From: Siphonodentalium dalli
Lineage: Eukaryota > Mollusca > Scaphopoda > Gadilida > Siphonodentaliidae
Direction: 5' to 3'
Length of the DNA: 64,000 nt
Assembly (NCBI GenBank): GCA_032622095.1
Contig: CP136069.1
Location: 41,270,194-41,334,193 of the forward strand
Shown: piece by piece, positions 15,901 to 27,900 of the stretch
Layout: each line of letters begins with the position of its first letter
Numbering within the stretch: the stretch's first letter is position 1
The notes under the pieces: generated by a model
What the model was told of the DNA's origin: nothing
The model's input: the letters and a program-made list of their open reading frames with translations, nothing else
Database searches by the model: none
Position numbers and translations under genes: made by a program

Positions 15901-18900
15901 TCCTCTTTCAAATGGTATAAAATATGGCATATATTTTACATGATGCCATCTGGGGGTTCGAAAATTAAGTGGGCCTTTAATTATTGTGAAAAACAAAGAA
16001 GCCTGATATAAAATAGGGATAATATGAGGTATTTAACCCTTTCATGATGGAAGAAGAGCTGGTGCAGCATCCTGTGCCAGAGCATTCTCTTAAATATGCG
16101 AGTAGGGTGACTCACATATATAAGAGAATGCACTGGCTTACAAAGTCAAGGTAAATATTGTTCGGCCAATGTATTCTCTTATATATGCGAGTCTCCCGTT
16201 GGCACAGGGTTTTCACAAAATTTCAAGCTCCAGTCATGGAAGGGTTAAGGCATATTAATATAGATTAAGACATTAATTTGGACAAATAATCTACAGTTAA
16301 AACTTGAGCAATTAGATGGAATTTGGTAATAGTTACGTCCACGGTCTAAGGAGGATGTATTGAGGTCATAGTCAGTGTTCGCGCTGCACCAGAAATTTGA
16401 TGGGCCAAAACTTGGGTAATTCTTAATATTTTTGGGCAAATTTTTTAATTTCTTGGGCCATTAATATTTCGGGAATTCAAATCTAGGTAACACTAAAAAC
16501 AATAGGGTGTATTATATTGTATTTTAACAGAATATAACACAGGAATTTACAGATATCGGATATTTATAGAGATTGTTTAATTTTGTTCTTTTTGTAGGCT
16601 GTTATGTTATCAAAATCTAACTTGCGTTTATATGCCATCTATTACAACTTACGCAATTCACATTTTTTTGAGACAACATGTTGTTGTATTGTATGCTGAT
16701 GGATCAACTGTTGAAATCCTACACACATGCATCATGAAAATGACCAAGTCTGGAGCAATCATTGCACGAGTTCTTTTGTTCCTACTGTTAATACTGTGTT
16801 TAATTACTTTGGCAACTTCATAGCCACTCTGCCTGTCTCGAAGGCATAATTGGATATGTACTACATTGTCTGGAGAAAAATACCGTGGACCATTTTTTGG
16901 ACCATCGGCGATATTTTCGGGCCATTTCATATTTAATTGGGCAAATGGCGTGAACACTGGTCATGTTGATATAAAGATTTTACATAGTAATATTCAGCAT
17001 ATGTCACAAATAGTGTTCTGGATCCATTAACATATGCAAATTCAGAGATGTATGGGTTAACCCTTTACCCAACAGAAGGGCCCTGTGCCAATGCATTCTC
17101 TTATATATGCGAGTCGACCATAGGTCGCCTCGCATATATAAGAGAATGCATTGGCTTAACACATTAAAAATTATAAAATTGTTAAAGAATGTAAGAAAAA
17201 ATGGTAAAAAGTGTTAAAAAAAAGATTTTTTTTAGGCCAATGCATTCTCTTATATATGCGAGGCGACCTATGGTCGACTCGCATATATAAGAGAATGCAT
17301 TGGCACAGGGCATAACTGTAACTATCACAATGTGGTCAAGGAGCCGGTTCCAATGATATCCATATATGTATGGTTCTATTGAGACAGACCGAAGATATTT
17401 TAGGCTGTTGAAGCTTTATTTGGCCGGTTTTGGCCGGTTTGTTGGGTAAAGGGTTAAGGCAACTTGATAATAGTTTCTATAAATAGAGAAATACATACAA
17501 GCAATTCCTCCTGAAATCGTTCAGCCATCTGTCCATCCCCATCTTGATTGCTCTCAAGTTTTCCTTCATATCTTCTTCTCTGTCTTTGAGACCTTTGTTG
17601 AATTCCTCGACAAGATCGCGCCATTTTTCTACATGCCGATGGATCAGCGTCAGTAACTCCGTATCCTTGTCAGTGAGGAGTATTGTAAAATGCTGTGCTA
17701 ACTTGGCCCAAGCTTTCTCGCTGACATGCAGTCGCTTGGCTGTCGTTAGTTCTGCCTCCTCAGTGACCTTTGTAGGAAAAGTTTTCTACTTTACAGAGCT
17801 TTCAAAAGTATTTAAACACAACCAAGTTGTGGTGGCTAAAGAACTTATTGAGCATGCAATGTCGTATGGTAGATCATGCCAGATCAAGATATTTAAAAAA
17901 AGAAGTCAAATATCAAATTTCAGCCAGATAAACATGAACGGTTATTCAGGAACATTTTGAGCAAATGACCTCAAAATTAAAAAAAGATAAAATTGAAAAG
18001 AATGAAATAAAATCATGAGACAGTGCATGAGATAGAAATAAATTGACACAGTTGGTTGTCGATATAGATATAGTAATGCCCTAATTAATCGACTGCTTAA
18101 CCACAGCAGAATTATGGGTAACTTTTCAGGATTTAGTCGGAAATATGGCTTGTTGCCATACATCGGAAAGCTCTCGGGGTCGATTAATTAGGGCATTACT
18201 GCATACCTAAAAACTCAGTCATTAAATGACACCCAGCCTTGGATGTTTATTGTTATCTGAACAGCCAAACAAATTTTTAAATCTTTCTCAACCCTTTCAT
18301 GACAGGAGCTTCCTGAAATTTTGTGAAAACACTGGGCCAATGCATTCTATTATATATGTGAGTCTAGGGAGCATCTCATATAATATATAAGTGAATACAT
18401 TGACCTAACAATATTTACTTTGAACATGTAAGCCAATGTATTCTCTTATACATGTTTATGCGAGGCTCCCTATAGGATACTTGCCTATACAAGAGAATGC
18501 ACTGGCACAGGATATTTAATGCTGCATCAGCGCAGCTCCCGTCATGAAAGTGTTAAAGCGTTTCTTTGTCAGCCATTTACTTATGGTATCTAAACATTTC
18601 TACATATGATGAATGGACAGTTCCACTCTTTAAAAACTATAGTTGTGGCTATCTCAATGAGTTTGAACACTTTCTTTACCTAAATACTCATTGACAAGTT
18701 GTTCCCATAGGAAATGTTCAGATAATAAGTTCAACAAAAAACCATTGTTGAACTTATTATCTGAACATTTCCCACAAATGAATATGATTCCTTCTGCACT
18801 TGTATTATCTGTCATCTGCTTAAATTTCTTGAACATCCCTCCATATGATTAATAGACCATTCCGATGTATATTTTTATAACAGAATGGAAAAATCCATTG

Positions 18901-21900
18901 AGTAAAGAAAGGGTAAATTAAAGGATTATTAACCTTGAGAGCAAGACAGTAAGCAGCAGTGCTCCATAGCTCCTTTTCATCACTCAGCATTGACACCTGT
19001 GACTCAAGTCGCTTCCTCTGTAACTCGTACAGGTCATGATACTCCGACAACAAACTTGAATTCTTCTGTGCCTCACTCAGTGCAAGCTTAAGCTGAAATA
19101 ATTTTGTTCAAAAATATAATACAAACAAGAATGACTTTAGTGTGCCTGTCATTTGCAGAATGAGGTCTCCAGAGGGTGAATTTAGTGATGCTATCCCGCA
19201 TAGCGGGCTAGCATCACCAAATTCACTCTCTGGGGACGTCATCTGTTAGGCCTCATCTGTTATGGGAGATATAGACTCAGATTGAAGTTCCCAAATGGTG
19301 AATATTATTATGTACACCCTTTGGGAACCTCGATTATGCAATGTGTCGTCTGCCAATTTGGGGATATAGAGAAACTAAACTATAACAGAAATAGAATCGA
19401 AGTGAAGCATTTCTATAGAAATTTGATAATAAAATAACTTTAAAGGGTGAATTAAGTGATGCTAGCCAGCTATGCGGGATTGTGTTACTAAATTCACCCT
19501 CTGGGGACCTCATTCTGCAAATGACAGACACTAAACTCAGGCTTGAATACAAAATCTTTATTGATTCTCAAAAAATTGTATCCATTCGATTTTCTAAACT
19601 ACTGTGCCCCCAGCAGGGACCACCTGGTGCAGCAATAAATATCCTATGCAAGTGCATTCTCTTATATATGCGAGTCTCCCATAGGGAGCCTCACATATAT
19701 AAGAGAATGTACTGGCTTACAAGGTCAAGGTAAATATTGTTAGGCCAATGTATTCTCCTATGGGAGACTCGCATATATAAGAGAATGCACTGACACAGTT
19801 TGCAATGACTTTTTAAAGTCGTCAAGAGATGGTGACTCTTTTATGTTCAATGGCAGGGGATTCCATGCATTTGGACATGTTACTTTAAAAGATCGGTAGC
19901 CAACCGTGATCAAATTAGCACCAGATGGTGTCAAAAGAAGTTTGTCCTCTGAACGAAGTGATCGGTGTGGGACATATGGAACAAGGATATCACTGAAGTA
20001 TGCTGGAAGAGCTTTTGAGTCATGGGTGGCTTGATATGCATATGTAACAAGTTTATAAATAATTCTATCAGAATACTTACATCTTCCTGAGCTTGGTGTG
20101 CCTCTTTTGTAACTTTCTTGTCATGCTCCTTGACTGTTGAAAGCTCACTAAAAGTAAATAAGACTGAGAAAATAAAGTCATGCTCCTTGACTGTTGAAAG
20201 CTCACTGAAAATAAATAAAGCTGAGAAAATAAAGATTGACATTCTATGTTCGAACACACAAAATACAAATTAAAAGGTACAACAGCTTTGGTGTTGACTT
20301 TTGTTGGCTACTGATTTTGTCTCAGAGTAAGATGAATATTAGTGATGACTTTGTGCTCAAAGTTCAGAAAAATGTATTAAAGTGAGAACCTTAACTTCAG
20401 TAAGAACATTTTAAACACATTTTTGAACATGATCAAGATATTGTTGTATACATGTAATGAGTTATGGGAGTAATAAATAAAATAAGTTGATGACTGTCTC
20501 AGTTATCGAGCTAACAAGTTTAAATATCACATTAGTTACTGATCAAAGTACTGAAAATAGGTAAAGAACACTAGTTTTCAAACTCAATACTTATTGAGTT
20601 TGAAAACTAGTGTTCTCTGCCTATTACAAGAAATACATATATAAGGATTAACTGTCATGTGGACTGTTTTTATGGAGATGTAACGGTGAGGTAAGTGGAC
20701 ATAACTTGTGTAAAACCCGAACTTACCTCACCGTTACATCTCCATAAAAATAGTCCACATGACAGTTAATCCTTATATTTATATACATTTAGCGAAAAAG
20801 CCACTTTTGTAAATATATTTAAATCGAAAAGTGTATCGTAACAAGATCAGCCCAAAATACCCAATAGCACCCTTGGCAAAAGTTAATAGGAACAATTTCT
20901 CTTCATGTTGAAACCCGATGATGTATTAAGTCAATCCTGCGCGAGTCAAAATGCGCCCAAAGCATTACGCGTTCTTCTTTCCAAACCTAATGACGTATCG
21001 ATGGTGTTATTAGCTTGGTGTTATGATGCGTTGCGCATTCACCGAGAAATAACTGCAACTAGCCACGTGGGCGCCGACCAATCAGAATGCTGGATTTAGT
21101 GATAACAACACTTAGTGTGTAAATATACTAAAGTATCAACCCAATCAACTAACATTGATATATTTTACCCATATTGTCAAATTTAGAAGTTGCGACATAT
21201 CATAAGCTACATCAGTGAACAGTTTCTGATTCTCATTACTGTACCTTGTCAGCAAAGCAATTGTAGTTTTAAACCTCAAGAGTTCTTCTGTTAGTCGCCT
21301 GTCCAATGCTCTCTGGGCCATGACTTCTTCATGCAGGCTGAATATAGAACAGATATCAATAAACAAAGTGCATAGCTAGTCGACATCTTTCTGTTGGATT
21401 TACAGAAACACATTCATGAAAACAACAAGTAGTAATTTTGCTATGGACTACAGTAATGCTATAAATAAAGCATTACTGTATGAAGTAAGGTTTAGACATG
21501 GGATATAGCTATGGGATAAATATATCAAAGGCATTCTTATTGTCACATGCAAGGTTTACTAGTGACCAGCCGTATTCCCCAATCATAGCTTCATATTGAA
21601 TTGAAAAACAAATTGTCCAGATTGATTTATTTTTTCTCCATTTGAGATGGGAAATTGAAACCAGGATCACAACTAAAGATTCTACAAGGTAAAACTATTT
21701 CTTTTTTTCATGACCATGGTGGTCAGACTGTTTTTCTGAATGTTACTAAACATAGGAGTTGAAGGTTTGATTCACGGCCTGTGGATGTATGTGGGTTGAT
21801 ATTTGAAGAGGAATGCATAGATTTAATAACGGTATATTTGGTGGTGGAACCTCAGAAGTGTGTTCCACTTTTATTACAGTGCAATGATCTCATATGAAAA

Positions 21901-24900
21901 ATAAAAGTCGTCCAATTACTTCAATCAGTACATGACAATTTAAATGACCTTTAACCCTTTCATGATGGGAGCTGCGCTGGTGCAGCATTAAAGACCATGT
22001 GCCAGTGCAGTCCCATAATGAGCCTCGCATCTATAAGAGAATGCACTGGCTTACGATTTCAATGTAAATATTGTTAGGCCAATTCATTCTCTTATATATG
22101 CGAGGCTCCCTACGGGAGACTCGCTTATATAAGAGTATGCATTGGCACAGGGATTTCGCAAAATTTCAGAACACTCCAGTCATGGAAGGGTTAAATGACC
22201 TTCAACTTTGCATTGGTCAATTATCGACAGAAGTACAACCTTTTGATTTGCTGTGGTATCTTGTTAATCAATTCACTGTATTTCTTTCTCAGTAGAGCTA
22301 ATAGCTGACCTCTCTCTGTGCATTCCATAGTAACCTGGAAGAAATAACACACCATATGCTCAGTCACGGCAGAGGTTTGGGGAGCCAAGGTAGATCGAGG
22401 CTTGGGGAGTCAAGGCAGATCGAGGCTTGGGGAGTCAAGGCAGATCGAGGCTTGGGGAGCCAAGGCAGATCGAGGCTTGGGGAGTCAAGGCAGATCGAGG
22501 CTTGGGGAGTCAAGGCAGATCGAGGCTTGGGGAGTCAAGGCAGAGGCTTCAGGAGAGTCCATGAAGAATATATACACAGAACGACATAAGTACATGTGTT
22601 AATGGGTTTGTTGTTACAGCACTCGTGCTAGCACATAAGGATAGAACGAGTGGCACAGCCTCAAGTTCTATCCTTCCATGATGGCACCAACAAACCCATT
22701 AGCAAACATGTCATTCTTTGTTTATTACATATCACCCGATTTAGAATCCACGCATTAAAAAATACAGGCTTTATACAAGGTTTATAGCACATACAGGGCT
22801 GTTTTGTCATGTGCGATGATGATTTTATTTTACAGTTCAAGTTTCATGGTTGATGCGAATGTCATTTATGTCTTATAAGTTCATGAAGATATATTGGTCT
22901 TATCACACGATACCTATCTGTCTTATAAGTTCATGAAGATATATTGGTCCTATCACATGATACCTATCTGTCTTATAAGTTCATGAAGATATATTGGTCT
23001 TATCACACGATACCTATCTGTCTTATAAGTTCATGAAGATATATTGGTCCTATCACACGATACCTATCTGTCTTATAAGTTCATGAGGATATATTGGTCA
23101 TATCACACGATACCTATCTGTCTTATAAGTTCATGAAGATATATTGGTCCTATCACATGATACCTACCTGTCTTATAAATTCATGAAGATATATTGGTCC
23201 TATCACATGATACATACCTGTCTTATAAGTTCATGGAAGACTGTGTTATAGATATTCTGTTCTTTCTTGATGATTTCAAGTAAATTGTGCATCTGAAGCA
23301 AAAAGTAAAAATATAGCCAGATAGGTTTGACTTCTCATCCTATATATGTTTGTTACTGGTTATTCCAAACCTATTACTAAATATTGCATCCTAATCTAAG
23401 ATCATACTTTCTAACCCACACTTTTATGATGGTATCCTGTGGAAATCACTCAATTATGGCAAAATACTCGCAATTTGGACATGAATTTGTTCAGGGTTCA
23501 AAATGGACAGCCTAGTAGAAAAATCTCCATGAGCCCCCAATATTGCTAATGATAAAGGTTAATAACTTGTGTAATTATGGTCCAATTTTGATGACACTTT
23601 CAATAGAATGTTCAGTGAGACAATACCTGTCCAATAAAAAGAAGAACACATAAAGGCCCTCAAGGCTATCATATAAAATATATCTGCTTCTCGACGTATC
23701 CACATTTTACTCATTATGGCGATTGCCAGACATTTAAGCAACATCCTACAAGTATTGTTTTCTGTTGTTTTTAATACCAAGAAAATAATATAAGGCAACT
23801 TGAGTGCCACCATTGCTGTTGCAAATAATTTAATAAGGAAATACGCAACACACCACAACTGATCACAATCAGCATCATTTGCATTTTAGAGTTGTTGTTC
23901 GTTGATGAAAGCGTAAAAGTGCCATACTGTTACAGTTTGTGTTTAACAAAAATAGTTTCAACATGCAAAATCTCGTCACTGGAGGATAATTGATTATGAA
24001 AATAAGAATAAGATCCTTTTAATTTTTTATGTTCTTCTTTGTAATACTGGCTTAACCCTTTACCCAACAGAACGGCCCTGTGCCAATGCATTCTCTTATA
24101 TATGTCACAGGGCATAACTGTAACCATCACAATGTGGTCAATGAGCCGGTTCCAATGATATCCATATTTGTATGGTTTTATTGAGACAGACCCAAGATAA
24201 TTTAGGCTGTTGCAGCTTTATTTGGCCGTTTTTGGCCGGTTTGTTGGGTAAAGGGTTAACAAACTTAGTAAGATTTTTCAGCTGTATCCATCGCAAACAC
24301 CTTGCGAAAACCCTGTGCCAATCCATTCTCTTATATATGCGAGTCTCCCACAGGGAGCCTCGCATATAATGTATTGGCCTAACAATGTTTACCTTGACCT
24401 TGTAAGCCTGTGCATTCTCTTATATATGCGAGTCTCCTTATTTGAGACTCGCATATATAAGAGAATGCAGTGGCACAGGATCTTAAATGCTGCACCAGCG
24501 CAGCTCCCATCATGAAAGGGTTAAACGTTAGTAGATCTTTAATGTATCCATGTATTTCCTGATAGGTTTACCTGTGTGGGGCCTGTTAGTAGATCTTTAA
24601 TGTATCCATGTATTTCCTGATAGGTTTACCTGTGTGGGGCCTGTTAGTAGATCTTTAATGTATCCATGTATTTCCTGATAGGTTTACCTGTGTGGGGCCT
24701 GTTAGTAGATCTTTAATGTATCCATGTATTTCCTGATAGGTTTACCTGTGTGGGGCCTGTTAGTAGATCTTTAATGTATCCATGTATTTCCTGATAGGTT
24801 TACCTGTGTGGGGCCTGTTAGTAGATCTTTAATGTAACCATGTATTTCCTGATAGGTTTACCTGTGTGGGGCCTGTTAGTAGATCTTTAATGTATCCATG

Positions 24901-27900
24901 TATTTCCTGATAGGTTTACCTGTGTGGGGCCTGTTAGTAGATCTTTAATGTATCCATGTATTTCCTGATAGGTTTACCTGTGTGGGGCCTGTTAGTAGAT
25001 CTTTAATGTATCCATGTATTTCCTGATAGGTTTACCTGTGTGGGGCCTGTTAGTAGATCTTTAATGTATCCATGTATTTCCTGATAGGTTTACCTGTGTG
25101 GGGCCTGTTAGTAGATCTTTAATGTATCCATGTATTTCCTGATAGGTTTACCTGTGTGGGGCCTGTTAGTAGATCTTTAATGTATCCTTGTATTTCCTGA
25201 TAGGTTTACCTGTGTGGGGCCTGTTAGTAGATCTTTAATGTATCCATGTATTTCCTGATAGGTTTACCTGTGTGGGGCCTGTTAGTAGATCTTTAATGTA
25301 TCCATGTATTTCATGATAGGTTTACCTGTGTGGGGCCTGTTAGTAGATCTTTAATGTATCCATGTATTTCCTGATATGTTTACCTGTGTGGGGCCTGTTA
25401 GTAGATATTTAATGTATCCATGTATTTCCTGATAGGTTTACCTGTGTGGGGCCTGTTAGTAGATCTTTAATGTATCCATGTATTTCCTGATAGGTTTACC
25501 TGTGTGGGGCCTGTTAGTAGATCTTTAATGTATCCATGTATTTCCTGATAGGTTTACCTGTGTGGGGCCTGTTAGTAGATCTTTAATGTATCCATGTATT
25601 TCCTGATAGGTTTACCTGTGTGGGGCCTGTTAGTAGATCTTTAATGTATCCATGTATTTCCTGATAGGTTTACCTGTGTGGGGCCTGTTAGTAGATCTTT
25701 AATGTATCCATGTATTTCCTAATAGGTTTACCCGTGTGGGGCCTGTTAGTAGATCTTTAATGTATCCATGTATTTCCTGATAGGTTTACCTGTGTGGGGC
25801 CTGTTAGTAGATCTTTAATGTATCCATGTATTTCCTGATAGGTTTACCTGTGTGGGGCCTGTTAGTAGATCTTTAATGTATCCATGTATTTCCTGATAGG
25901 TTTACCTGTGTGGGGCCTGTTAGTAGATCTTTAATGTATCCATGTATTTCCTGATAGGTTTACCTGTGTGGGGCCTGTTAGTAGATCTTTAATGTATCCA
26001 TGTATTTCCTGATAGGTTTACCTGTGTGGGGCCTGTTAGTAGATCTGGTTTACCTGTTAGTAGATCTTTAATGTACCCATGTATGTCCTGATAGGTTTAC
26101 CTGTGTGGGGCCTGTTAGTAGATCTTTAATGTATCCATGTATTTCCTGATAGGTTTACCTGTGTGGGGCCTGTTAGTAGATCTGGTTTACCTGTTAGTAG
26201 ATCTTTAATGTATCCATGTATTTCCTGATAGGTTTACCTGTGTGGGGCCTGTTAGTAGATCTGGTTTACCTGTTAGTAGATCTTTAATGTATCCATGTAT
26301 TTCCTGATAGGTTTACCTGTGTGGGGCCTGTTGGTAGATCTGGTTTACCTGTTAGTAGATCTTTAATGTACCCATGTATTTCCTGATAGGTTTACCTGTG
26401 TGGGGCCTGTTAGTAGATCTTTAATGTATCCATGTATTTCCTGATAGGTTTACCTGTGTGGGGCCTGTTAGTAGATCTGGTTTACCTGTTAGTAGATCTT
26501 TAATGTACCCATGTATGTCCTGATAGGTTTACCTGTGTGGGGCCTGTTAGTAGATCTTTAATGTATCCATGTATTTCCTGATAGGTTTACCTGGGTGGGG
26601 CCTGTTAGTAGATCTGGTTTACCTGTTAGTAGATCTTTAATGTACCCATGTATTTCCTGATAGGTTTACCTGTGTGGGGCCTGTTAGTAGATCTGGTTTA
26701 CCTGTTAGTAGATCTTTAATGTACCCATGTATTTCCTGATAGGTTTACCTGTGTGGGGCCTGTTAGTAGATCTTTAATGTATCCATGTATTTCCTGATAG
26801 GTTTACCTGTGTGGGGCCTGTTAGTAGATCTTTAATGTACCCATGTATTTCATGATAGGTTTACCTGTGTGGGGCCTGTTAGTAGATCTTTAATGTATCC
26901 ATGTATTTCCTGATAGGTTTACCTGTGTGGGGCCTGTTAGTAGATCTTTAATGTATCCATGTATTTCCTGATAGGTTTACCTGTGTGGGGCCTGTTAGTA
27001 GATATTTAATGTATCCATGTATTTCCTGATAGGTTTACCTGTGTGGGGCCTGTTAGTAGATCTGGTTTACCTGTTAGTAGATCTTTAATGTACCCATGTA
27101 TTTCCTGATAGGTTTACCTGTGTGGGGCCTGTTAGTAGATCTTTAATGTACCCATGTATTTCCTGATAGGTTTACCTGTGTGGGGCCTGTTAGTAGATCT
27201 TTAATGTATCCATGTATTTCCTGATAGGTTTACCTGTGTGGGGCCTTTAATGTATCCATGTATTTCCTGATAGGTTTACCTGTGTGGGGCCTTTAATGTA
27301 TCCATGTATTTCCTGATAGGTTTACCTGTGTGGGGCCTGTTAGTAGATCTTTGATGTACCCATGTATTTCCTGATAGGTTTACCTGTGTGGGGCCTGTTA
27401 GTAGATCTTTAATGTACCCATGTATTTCCTGATAGGTTTACCTGTGTGGGGACTGTTAGTAGATCTTTAATGTATCCATGTATTTCCTGATAGGTTTACC
27501 TGTGTGGGGCCTTTAATGTATCCATGTATTTCCTGATAGGTTTACCTGTGTGGGGCCTGTTAGTAGATCTTTGATGTACCCATGTATTTCCTGATAGGTT
27601 TACCTGTGTGGGGCCTGTTAGTAGATCTTTAATGTACCCATGTATTTCCTGATAGGTTTACCTGTGTGGGGACTGTTAGTAGATCTTTAATGTATCCATG
27701 TATTTCCTGATAGGTTTACCTGTGTGGGGCCTTTATATTCTATCCATGTATTTCCTGATAGGTTTACCTGTGTGGGGCCTTTATATTCTATCCAAGTATT
27801 TCCTGATAGGTTTACCTGTGTGGGGCCTGATAGGTTTACCTGTGTGGGGCCTGATAGGTTTACCTGTGTGGGGCCTTTATATTCTATCCATGTATTTCCT

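Noticed and set aside
22356-22602. Frames repeating [20 protein letters not shown]
   Set aside because: Produced by the 25-bp minisatellite, open in all three frames; composition only.
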